A stretch of 64,000 nucleotides of DNA from Pelecanus crispus (lineage: Eukaryota > Chordata > Aves > Pelecaniformes > Pelecanidae), in NCBI RefSeq assembly GCF_030463565.1, contig NC_134646.1, positions 69,581,710 to 69,645,709 of the forward strand. The letters run 5' to 3'. The notes beneath the pieces are model-generated. The model saw only the letters and a list, made by a program, of their open reading frames with translations. It did not search any database and had not been told where the DNA came from. The position numbers and the translations under genes were made by a program. Each line of letters begins with the position of its first letter. The first letter of the stretch is position 1. Positions 23,801 through 34,250 of the stretch are shown piece after piece.

Positions 23801-24526
23801 ATCAAAACTTCACAAAGTTCTTTAAATATCTGATAAGACTTTTTGAATGTCATATTAAGACAGTAACAAATTATTTGGAAGTCATAAAATTCATCAGTTT
23901 ACATTTTTAGACTATATTTTTTCAGTTCCTTAAACTTTGTTTGTTAACATAAGAAGGCAATGAATAGAAATGTAACTGTTTTAGACTACAAAATTAAATT
24001 ACATTGCCTGATGTAGTTTATTATAGAATATTATTCTACCATTACTGCTTAAAAGCTCTACTGTAATAAATTTCCAGTAGTAATAATGGGAAACTTCTGC
24101 ATAAATGTCATGTGTATCAGTCCAAGATGCTGTTATGTTTGTTTGATTATTACTGATATGAAGGATTTGTAGATTATGATGCTCTCCTTTTTATTAATTT
24201 GTTGTCCAGCCATGTGATGTATTTGAAAATACTGTTTTGTATTTGAAAATCAGTTTTGAAAAGTGTTAGGAGTGCACCTGGAACAACTAATTTCTCTATT
24301 ATGGTTACCCACATAGCTTTAACTATGCTAAAATGTTAGCATTTTTCTTACATTATAATTTTCTTTATATATTCTTGCCATAATTGTAGCAGCTGCTAGC
24401 ACCTACCATGTGTGGCAAAGTCCATCTGTAACAAACGTTACACTCTGATTTTTGTTTAGGATGTGCTAAAGGGGTTCCTTAAAATGTCAAATTGAATTGT
24501 TTCACCAAATTTTTATTACTAACTTG

Positions 24527-24596
24527 TAAATATAATATTAATAATTATAATATAATATGTAATAATAATATAATATAATAATAATATAATATAAAT
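24527..24596. repeat. AT-only microsatellite (TAA/TATAA units)
   Basis: About 70 bp consist almost only of A and T in irregular TAA, TAATA and TATAA units. It is typical decayed simple sequence. Confidence 0.9.
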
Positions 24597-24849
24597 GTTA
24601 AATCATAACCTTTTTAATGCAGGGGTCTTAGGCTTCCTGATTGTACAGTGACATAATTTGTTTCAGACATCAGTTTGAGTTCTCCCAGAAGAATCCATGA
24701 TTCCCTGAGCTCCACCTTTGAGAAACTTGTCTTCAGTCTTATCCAAACCTGATTTTTACATAAGTGTCTCTGGAGACAGTTTCATAAGGTCAGCTCTCTT
24801 CCTGTAAGACATGTAATGTTATATAGTTACAGAAAAGCATTTTTGGAAA

Positions 24850-25615
24850 TGTTGTGGTTTAACCCCAGCCAGCAACTAAGCACCACACAGCTGCTCGCTC
24901 ACCCCCTCTTGTTGGGATGGGGGAGAGAATCAGAAGAGTGAAAGTGAGAAAACTCGTGGGTTGAGATAAAGACAGTTTAATAAATAAAGCAAAAGCTGCA
25001 CACACAAGCAAAGCAAAACAAGGAATGTTTTCACTACTGCCCATTGGCAGGCAGGTGTTCAGCCATCTCCAGGGATGCAGGGCTCCATCACACGTAACGG
25101 TGACTTGGGAAGACAAATGCCATCACTCCAAACCTTCCCCGCTTCCTTCTTCTTCCCCCAGCTTTAGACGCTGAGCATGATGTCGTATGGTGTGGACTAT
25201 CCCTTTGGTCAGTTGGGGTCAGCTGTCCCAGCCGTGTCCCCTCCCAAGTTCTTGTGCACCCCCAGCCTGCTCGCTGGTGGGGTGGGGTGAGGAGCAGAAA
25301 AGGCCTTGACTCTGTGTAAGCGCTGCTCAGCAGGAACTAAAACATCCCTGTGTTGTCCACACTGTTCCCAGCACAAATCCAAAACATAGCCCCGTACTAG
25401 CTGCTGTGAAGAAAACCAGCTCTATCCCAGCAAAACCCAGCACATTCTCCACCCCTTATTCCATACCATTTATGTCATGCTCAGTTCTCACGCTATCCAG
25501 TACATTCTCATTGCCCCACCTCCCGTCCTTTGATACAGAGATATCATTCCCTTAGTCTATGGACCGCTATGCTACTATGAAGAAAATAAACTCTATCCCA
25601 GCCAAAACCAGCACA
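24850..25615 (-). mobile_element. Solo ERV LTR, family B copy 4, with compound 5' end
   Basis: Read on the minus strand, the LTR starts TGTGCTGG at 25615 and ends at 24850. A second LTR-like start, TGTGCTGGGTTTTGC, lies at 25444, followed by sequence nearly identical to copy 3. The outer start is closer than the inner one to copy 3's own 5' end. The 171-bp extension (25445-25615) includes a 30-bp piece (25456-25485) resembling the family A U3 core but in the opposite orientation. Flanks are GGAAA (24845-24849) and GGTTA (25616-25620), an imperfect duplication (3 of 5 match). A named LTR subfamily with this extension may exist. From sequence alone it looks like a rearranged LTR. Confidence 0.85.
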
Positions 25616-26624
25616 GGTTAATAAATAGTGGTGTATGTCCTCTGCAAGATAGGAAATCAGGAAAACTCATAAGGAAGCCAAAAACAATAGGGGAGAAACC
25701 CAAAGCTAATGATAATGAGGAGTCAGAGAAATCCTAGTCATGCTATAGATCCATTACTAACTGGAGATAATTAAATTGTTAATAATGATATAGAAGATGT
25801 AGAAATATTCAGCAAGAGTTTCTGTTCTGTACTTGGAAAGCCATGTGTTTGCATTCCATGAGGATAAGAAAGTACTTTTCAGGGCATAGATAGTCACTAA
25901 AGAATAAACACTTTTAGAGTTGCAGATAATTTGTACCAAACAGTCTTTAAAGAACTAGAAACACATCTGGCATGCTGGTAATTTTTAATAAATCTTGAAG
26001 TACTAGATAAAATTCAGAAAAGCAGAAGAGAGAAAATTTAAATATTGAAATGAAAGAGGACAAATTGGATGAGGCAGACAATGCTGGTGTGTTTAGGTGG
26101 ATGGAAAAGCAGATACGGAAGTGTACAAGTCTTTAATTTTATTTCTGTCCATGTATCGAAAGGTTCTATCATCTGGAAGTAGGAACTAGAAAATTAATAT
26201 TAGAAATAATTTTTGTTAGGAGAAGTGATTAAGCCATTGCAAAACAGATACAAAGAGAAGATGTGGATATTCCATGACTTGAAGCCCTCAGATTTTTTGG
26301 GAAGTCTGTTTGAGTGAACCACAGGTTAGGGGTTCCACATTAAAGTTGGTAGGTAAAATGTACTGTACATTGCAGAGATCAAACCACGTGATCTAATGGC
26401 CTCTCCTGGGTTTTGACTTTAACAATACATCAAGCACTTCTACTGTATTTCAAGCTGGGAAACAGATCTGAACATTATGTGAACATTACGTTCTGTTTAT
26501 TCTGAGGGTAATAAAGGGTGGAAAGACAGTTTATTTTAAAATAACTTTTGCATCACGTTCTTCAATTATAATTTTTCTAATGTTTCTTGGCAGACAAGAA
26601 AGTTTCTTTTACTGAAAATATGTT

Positions 26625-26671
26625 AATATATATGTGCATGTATGTATGTATATATATACTTATATATATGC
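26625..26671. repeat. (TA)n/(TGTA)n microsatellite
   Basis: TGTATGTATGTA followed by TATATATA units, interrupted once. Confidence 0.85.
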
Positions 26672-27699
26672 ATTTCTTCACAGAAAAAATCGAACACAGA
26701 AAGCAATTTAAAAAGAAAAAGGCTTTCAGAGAAAGTATTTCTGACTTTCTACAGAGAGCTATGACATGCAGGGCACTGAAGCAATACCTTGACTATAGGT
26801 TTCCCTTTAAAGCGGGGCATTGGTGCAATGTCTACTCACTGGAACAGTTTCAGGCAGGATGGTGGGGCTTTTGCAAAGTTACAGAGCACATCTGACAATC
26901 ACCAAATAAATGTTATATGATGGGGAAAAGGGATTATATTCTTTTGATACATGGGATGGGATTTTAAGAAGGGCTCGTGGGCCTGAAGCCTTGTCTGAGT
27001 TTCCAACTGCACTGAATTTATTTTACATATATATAATTATATTACTTCATAGTAATATATGCAGTAATGTGTAATATATTTAATACCTTTAATTGTTGGC
27101 AAATCAATCAGTTCTAAAAGGTATTATCTCTTCTCACAATCCTTGTCTTTCTTAGATCCTTAAAATTTCTTTGTTACAGCAACTCTATTCCTAAGCATAC
27201 GTCCTGTAAGCATTAGAGTTCAAAGAATGAGGAGATAAGATGTATAGTATCTTACAGTGATCACATCCTATTGTGAGAATATTCAACTCAGTAAATTGTT
27301 TCAAATATATTCTAGATGGATATGTCCTTGCCTGCATTTTTTGGTTTAGTTTTGGCTTTTCTTTCATAACACAACTGTTCTTCGTGGTTTGTAAAATGTC
27401 AAGGTCAAAGAGAGGTGAAGCTGAATGGTGCTGGGAATCTGAGATGCAAATAAGTTTTAGATAATCCATGTGATGCTCAGAGGCCATCTAGTTTCACAGA
27501 GCCATTAGCATTCAGGGACGCTCATTAGCACTCAGGCATCCAGTCAGTCTGCATTAGCAAAATGAGATGTGTTGATTAAAGTTACAAATTATGTGTTGAA
27601 TGTTTAGACTTTAAACCATGGTGGCTTCACATTTATGAGAGTATATTTCTATACTTTCACATTAAAAAATGTTGACTTTTTCTAATCTTCAGTGCTTTT

Positions 27700-27738
27700 T
27701 TTGTGTGTGTGAATGTGTTTGCATATGTTTGTGTGTAT
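27700..27738. repeat. TG-rich microsatellite
   Basis: Interrupted (TG)n: TTTGTGTGTGTG, AATGTGTTTG, TTTGTGTGTATG. Confidence 0.75.
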
Positions 27739-28763
27739 GGGAGGAGAAAGAAGTGAAAGCATGGATGGAAGAGAAGGTGAGAAGTTAACGCAATTTACAT
27801 ATTTGATGGTTTTGTTTTGAAGACTCTTTCTTATGGTTGAGACTGCTGCTGCTCTGATAGTAAAGTAAATTTGAAATGAGATTAAAAGTACTAAAGAGAC
27901 CAGGAGGATTTTTACCTTTACTCTGTGTTATCCTAGGTACTGACCTAGGAGAGAGAGCTTACATTGTTCAGACACAAATATCCCATTGTTTTAATGGGAC
28001 TTAGGAACTAACACTTAAAAAAAGTCTGACTCATACTTCAAGGAATAATCAGCATGTATTATCTGATAGTATTACAGAGCTTCATGTGAGGTCTAGCTAA
28101 AACCAGAGGATTATGTGGAAAACAATAATATGCTAGTTTAATGTCTGTATTAATATTAAATTTTATCACAGTGTGGCATGCTCATATTACATGGGGCTAT
28201 CTTGTGTAAACATAATAAACAAGGATACTATACTTAACATTAGGCTATCAGCATTTTGGATAGCATTAGTAAAATCTATCATCCTTATTGTGCAATGTGC
28301 ATCATTGCAGATACTCTAGAATAGTTATCTTAAGCAAACATAGCCTGTCACTCTAATCTCTCACAATACCAGTCTTCAATGCTGCCAAGATAAGGTACAT
28401 CAAGCTGGGAGTTTAATCAGATACACAGTTCATACCCTGAAATATAGAAATTTTTTCTGAGTATCTTCAGCTAAACCTTGTTTCTAATTGCTGTATAGAA
28501 AAGTCTTACTAGCTAAATAGCTGAAGTAACTAAGTGTTTGCTAGTAGTTTTCACATAGCCTAAACAGTGAGTGGCAAGTAAGGATGCTGCTCCAGTAGCT
28601 AACGCTTGTTCTTACATTTTGGGCTTCTGTGGAAGGGTCTGGGAAGACCAATTATTATGCAGATTACTATAATAGATGAAAACAAGTTATGCAAGGCTGA
28701 TATTGTGAAAGTGACTTATTTGCAGGACTAGTAAGAAAGTAGTTTATTTCTCTTCTTTCTCAG

Positions 28764-28805
28764 GAAACTGTCTAATATCTGCAGCTGAAAAGGATCATGG
28801 ACAAG
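28764..28805 (+). other. Exon-like interval with strong-context ATG
   Basis: A 42-bp interval lies between acceptor TTCTTTCTCAG and donor AAG|GTAAGA. It contains an ATG at 28797 in strong context (A at -3, G at +4), followed by GAC AAG and then the donor, so a reading frame would cross the intron in phase 0. It could be an initiating exon (Met-Asp-Lys...) of an unidentified gene or isoform, or a chance arrangement. No protein family can be assigned from three codons. Confidence 0.25.
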
Positions 28806-31210
28806 GTAAGAATGATTCTGGGCATGGCAACACAGAATTTCTTACTTTTTTCTGAGTCTGAAGCAGATATTTGAATAGATACACTAAATCCAGATGTTTT
28901 TAGGAGAAGGGTCTTGCAATGTTACCTGTGGGGAAAGCCTTGCTGTGCGTGCAGATCAACTTTGAACACAAGATACTGTATTGAAAACCAGCATAGCATA
29001 ACTTCTGTTTCTCTTTTCATGATCATGTTGCCTTAAGAACTTTCTTAGTGGGTTAGATGGACGTGCCAGCTCAATATCAGGTTTTGATTCCAGCTCAGTA
29101 TCCTGTTTCTGATAGTGATGTCTCTGCTCCTGGGCAGACCACCACTTGGCAGCATCTGTCAGCTCCTTGGGTAGCATCAGGGAGTGGTGGTTGCTGCTAG
29201 GAGTGCTCCGTTTAACATCCCTCCCCAGTTCCCCGGCTTTTCCACTTTTGATGCTTTGACCGCTTCCTTTATTTCATTCGTTGTAGTCTGGGATCATTCA
29301 ATTTCTCCATTTTGTTTTCTGTAGCCCTCTTGCTCCTGGTAAGGAGTTTGAGTTTGGGAGAAATCATCATTGGCAGCAAACAGAGTGGGTAGGCTTTGAG
29401 ATGTGATGATCAGAATGGAGGATGCTTAGTTCTGCAATCAACATTCATATTGTGCGTCTGTGTGATGTTTTGTCTTTGATGTAGACTTCTACCTTCTATT
29501 TTACAATGGTAACAGAATCTGTTTCCTACTTGGTATCTTTTTCTTGGATCCTTCATTTTTAAATCATCATTTCTGTTTTGGGTTTGGGTTTGGTTTTTTG
29601 TCACTTGCATCTGCATTATTTGAACTCCAGATTCTGTACTTCAGAGAGAAGTCTGTTTGTTTCAAGCTAGCTTATTCCTGGGGTAATCCAACAAAGATAT
29701 CTGCCAACAAGAGATGCTGAAAACATAGAATTAAAAAGACAGAAAGTATAGGGTAAGCGGGTTATTTTTCAGTCTGTCCTTCTGACCCGGAGGTTACACT
29801 TGTACCATCAGGTTTAATAGCTGTCAATAGATTTCTCCCTTATTTCATGTAATTTTTTTTTTCCAGATCTATTTATATTTTTGGGCTTCGTGACATCTTG
29901 TGACAGAGTTTCATAATTTGATTTAAGTAGTTCATACTACATAAAAAAAAATCCTTTCTATTGCTTTGAATCTTTTATTCCAATTTTGCCCTAAAGAATT
30001 GCCAGCTTTTGCTTTATAGTTGTCTCCAAACACCAGGGAGAGTTATGATTCATTCAGAAGAAATCATAGGTTGTTCCGCCAGACAATGACTGTATTCAAA
30101 ACCATTAGAACCAAGACCTGTTTTAAATTAAATTGTTTATAATTATAAAGAGTGGTTTCCTTACAGCAGCAGGGTCCTTCAGACATTACTCTGACTGAAT
30201 TATTTTCCAGCTAGTTATTAATAGGATTGACAAATCATGTTCTTATGAAGCTAAAACTTGTGTGCAAAATGGTATTCCTTTCTGTACTTTAGAATCTGGA
30301 ATCAATCATTAAACAAAAAGCTGAAAATTTGATCAAACTGACACTTGAGGATCATTTCAGATCTTTGACTGTTGGTTTCTAGTTTCATAGTTGTTGGGAT
30401 AAGCTTTGTGATTATTCCCAAAATAACAAGAAATAAGGCTATTAGAAAGACACGCTCCGATGAACTCATTAAGTGTTTTTAACATATTTTTAAATTCCTA
30501 TTTTGTGCTGTTACCAGGTAGCGAAAGGCTTTATTTTCACAATAAATATACATGTGAAATTAGTATTAGACATTTTCCCGTAAGATTTTCAGTAGAAATA
30601 GTAATCTGTTTTTCCTTGGTGCTGGGAATGTGTGCTTCAAGTAGAAGTAGCAAATTTTCAGCATATTTTAAAAATGTTTTTCTCTACCCAGATGTGATTC
30701 AGGCATTTTCCAGGGTGTGCCAGTCTCAGTGAAGATTTCTGAGATGAGGAAATAGCATGTTTGGGTGAATTCCAGTTGTTACCTGTCTTCGCAGAAGGAG
30801 ATTTGTCACTGATGCAAGGGAGTGCAGGTAGGCCCTGTTATGATAGCTAAGGTGCTGTTGGTCGGAGCAGGATTTTTGAAATCTGAGAATAAATAAAATG
30901 ATCTAAGTTTGCTTTCCGGAGCTTTCAAAAACGTTTGTGAAGTAACACACTTAATGGGTTTGTTTCTCTCCTGTTTGGTCACTTCTTATCATGTTTCAAA
31001 TACACAGAAACATTTCACAGAAAAAAAATTCATAAAGGTCACAAGTGCTTTCATACTTGGGAGTTCTGAGAGGTATATTTAAGCCCTGGCAGACTTTTAA
31101 CCTTTTCTAGCTTACAATAAGTTTGCCATCCTTTTAAAACCCTTTGATTGTATGGCTTTTGTTCCCCTGAAAGGGGGACAGGGCTGCCTGGTTACTCAAG
31201 CAGATGCCAG
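28806..31210. other. Non-coding stretch around the decayed coding-like segment
   Basis: Outside 28956-29616 nothing is recognisable. The sequence is AT-rich with short T runs at 29853-29862 and elsewhere. Confidence 0.4.
28956..29616 (-). pseudogene. Decayed coding-like segment with a CCHC zinc-knuckle-like motif
   Basis: The minus strand shows two frames separated by stops and shifts. The first (29616 to 29410) contains CYHCKIEG-R-SLHQ-R, which has the exact CX2CX4HX4C spacing of a retroviral-type or cellular zinc knuckle but with Arg in place of the His and the last Cys. A further frame, with one stop, runs on to about 29190 and is rich in Gln, Lys and Glu. A third frame continues from 29177 to 28956 (KELTDAAKWWSAQEQ...). 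The amino-acid composition is polar throughout. It could be the remains of a gag-like nucleocapsid region, a cellular CCHC protein retrocopy, or chance. I do not recognise the parent gene. Confidence 0.25.
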
Positions 31211-31217
31211 GCTTCTG

Positions 31218-31408
31218 ATTTGCATTTGATGAAAGCCACTTGTGAAAGCAGAATCAATGCTCAGATTTACAAACAGTAAACGTGGGTATTGGCTTGTCAT
31301 TTCTTCTTAGGTTGTTGTCCTATAAAGCTGCTCAAGTTCCTCTCTTCGCAAGAACGTCTTCCTGCTATCCCTGCTACCCATAAACATTATGTTAGATCGA
31401 GATGAAGG
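31218..31408 (+). promoter_or_regulatory. Candidate octamer/TATA promoter with short first exon
   Basis: On the plus strand there is an octamer ATTTGCAT (31218-31225), then TATAAAG (31321-31327), so a start site is expected near 31350. An ATG follows at 31389, with seven open codons (the last split) up to a GG|GTAAGT donor at 31409. The same interval also works as an internal exon (31311-31408), because a TTCTTCTTAG acceptor ends at 31310. Reading from that acceptor the frame meets TAA at once, so the promoter reading is more interesting. I cannot match the would-be N-terminus (MLDRDE) to a known gene. Confidence 0.28.
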
Positions 31409-31438
31409 GTAAGTAATTCTTTTTACCTCCATTATCTG

Positions 31439-31492
31439 TTTTTTTTTTTTTTATTTAACAGCAAAAAAAGAAAAGAAAAAAAAGAATGAAAA
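31439..31492. repeat. T14 run followed by A-rich tract
   Basis: Fourteen T at 31439-31452, then an A/G tract of A7-G-A4-G-A8 type at 31463-31484, continuing A-rich to about 31492. It lies just downstream of the candidate donor at 31409. Confidence 0.8.
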
Positions 31493-34189
31493 TGCAGCCT
31501 TTTAGAATAATGCATTATAAGTTGATGAACCATAATAACCAAACTGTGTGTCTGAAGGGGCCTAATTACAGAACACCAGAGGCACAAGAGGGAGCTTATT
31601 GTGGACAACAAAATAGTGCTCTAATAATGCTGTCACTGTACTGAGTACAGCATCAGCATTAATCCATGTGGTTATATCCAGGTAGAGAATGGGACAGAAT
31701 GCATCAAGAAGAACAACAGAAATGAGTCTGAAAGGGTTATATATCAAATCAAAGCTACCAGGGAGAGAGACAGTATTTTAAATGAGGTTAACTGAAAGCA
31801 AAATGGCAGTGGCTGAACCAGTGTTTCTAAAATAAGCGTGGTTTTGACTAGACTATGTGTAAATTCCCACTGATTAACGTATAAGGAATGTATATGTGTA
31901 TTGAGGTGTAGGTATAGGAGTGAGAGAATCAGCAAGGATAAGCATTTGAAGCACAATCTATTACAGTCTTTTTATGCCATGAGATCAGCTGTTACAGACT
32001 ATATCAAGACCAGTGTCCAGTAAGAAGTGCTGTGGATGTATCTTTTCTCCTATTAAAGGGTGTCTATGCTTTTTACTTTGGATATGTGGCATAGCGTTAT
32101 TATTTCATGTGTAAGACATCAGTAGAAAAAACACATGGTCGATAATGTGGCCTAATAAAAGGACTATAGAAGAGGTGTTGCCATTTCCCTTTAATACCCA
32201 CTTGAATGAATCTAACTTGCTTTGGCTTGGGTGTCCTACCTCACTAGGCATGCTCCATAAACCCCTGTTCACTGTGATAAAACATAACCATTCTAACAGA
32301 AAAGCTGAAAGTTTCACATGTACCAGATGAAGAACATTTTTAATAGTGCAGGAGGTCAGATAGAAAACTCACCCACGAGCCATAGGACTGAATATAAATC
32401 TCAAGGTATTCAAGAGCTCCTTTGTCTTGGTTATTTCTGTTTTTCTGTACTGCACAGTGCGGTACAGTGCATGGACTCATGAGCTAGATCTAAATGAGCT
32501 GTTGCAAATGTACTGTTACTGCAGTGTGGGTGGTAAAGCACCTCTTGGGCTAACTTAGCTTTTTTTCCTATGATACAGTTGCTGTGTTCAGTACAAGATA
32601 AATCAGCTTTAGCAGATTTATACCATAACAACATCACTGAACTGCTTCCAGTGTCTGATCAAGTGTGGCTAGTGCCAGTTTGGATATCTCTGAATGTAGC
32701 TCAATTTTTCTGTAATTCTAAATGGTTATATATGTGGGAGGTTTTAACAGATTTGTAAGTGATCACCTTACTTGTGTCAACTTTTATTCTTATTTTCCAA
32801 ACTCATGTGTGCATCAAATATGCCAAAACATTTTTCAAATGTAATATTGAGGGGTTATTTCTCTAGGTGAACAAATACTTTAGTGTGTCATAAAATTACA
32901 GCCAAATGTTAGTTTGTACTTTTGGTTTTATAGTCCAAATATGTCATGTATTTGTTTTTCAGAATCATAATTTCCCATTTTTAAAAAAGATTATTGCTGT
33001 AATACCAGACAGCTTCCCTTAAAAAAAACCCAAACCAACAAAATTTCCTCATTTAGTGGCTGCTTGCCACTTAATACATAGGGAGATCAGGTAGGCTGTT
33101 GTACAGGGTAGATACCCATATTTGGTACCTGAAGGTAGGAATACATCCACAGAAACTCCATGTTTAAAGGTTATCATTGTAATGATGGCCAAGTGAAACC
33201 TGTAGTGAGAATTGGCCTGGTGTGTGGAAATTTGACTGGTTATATGTCAATATAAGTAGTTAATGTGAGTAGTTACAATGAACCCTCTTGGCTCCAGATG
33301 TTACTGTTGCTTCTGCAATGAGATTTGAATCTACTTACGTTCATTTCTTTGGGGATCAGAACATCCCCTGGCTAAACTATGTATACCTGCTCAGTTTTTT
33401 GGTTATAGGCATTCGAAAGCACTTAGTATTCAGGACCAAAGTTTGGAACAACCTTGGATAGCTGCAGGCACCAGGAAAAAAATAAAGGGACAGTTTTTCA
33501 TGCAGATATATGATCAGAAGATAGGGATGGGTAAGCACTACTTCCAGGAAGCCAAAATCTTTCCATACTTATAAGGACCAGTTCTCTGACAGTACTATTC
33601 TGTACCCTTCTTTTCCCTTTCTCTACTGTCTTCCAGTTGCACCAAGTAGCTGAACTTTATTTTCAGTTAACAGATTCCCCTACAAACTTCACTCTCTTAC
33701 AGTTCTTTCTCTTTTCTGTCATTGACTCAAAGCTGAATGCTTCTTAATGGCCTTCCCAAATTAGGTTTCTTTCTTGTTCTTGTTTTGCGTACTATGTGTA
33801 TATCTCTTCCAGCCTTTACCATTCCCATTTCATGCCCCCTCTGCATGTGCCTCTTACCTGACAGCTCTTTTGTGACTTGATTCTTATGGGCCAACTCTGC
33901 CCTGCACTTGAAAATGGACTCTTTTATTTTGGCACTGCCCACCTCACTCCCTCTTCAAGTATCTCATTAAATCCAGTTCTCTCAGTTTACCACCCTTCAC
34001 TTCATCTGCTGTGGTGCAGTCCAGTTCTTAGTTGTGTGTGTGTCTGAAAACACAAGAACCAAACACCTATAACTATAAAAGAAAACAAAAAAAGACTCAG
34101 AACACCATCCTGCAAATAAAAATCCCTCTAGAATGATCTGTATGCTCTCTTATCCCATCATCAGTCATCATTTCTTCATCATTATTTTA
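31493..34189. other. AT-rich non-coding stretch
   Basis: I see no gene, RNA or recognisable transposon here. Open frames are all under 75 codons. Confidence 0.45.
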
Positions 34190-34250
34190 CCAAGATTCCA
34201 CACTCTTCAGAGCAGGGACCCGACTTCCTGAGTTGTCTGTAAAGTGCAAT
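34190..34250 (+). mobile_element. Fossil L2/SINE tail-like fragment
   Basis: CACTCTTCAGAGCAGGGACC followed by a 'cttcctgagttgtctgtaaagtgc' stretch resembles the tail 'gtaagctcttcagggcagggacc...tctgtacagcgc' shared by old amniote L2-type retroposons and SINEs. It is short and diverged, so the family assignment is tentative. Confidence 0.4.

Larger units (their letters stand above)
19799..24844. other. AT-rich non-coding stretch between two inverted LTRs
   Basis: No gene is recognised. It holds one exon-like interval (20800-20840, listed separately), a (TTTG)n patch near 21127-21145, a 20-bp-period duplication near 24218-24252 and an AT-only tract at 24527-24596. Confidence 0.45.
25616..28763. 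other. AT-rich non-coding stretch with two microsatellites
   Basis: No gene is recognised. A (TA)n/(TGTA)n tract is at 26625-26671 and a (TG)n-rich tract at 27700-27738. A 102-codon frame at 26587-26895 runs through the first tract and does not resemble a known protein. Confidence 0.45.
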
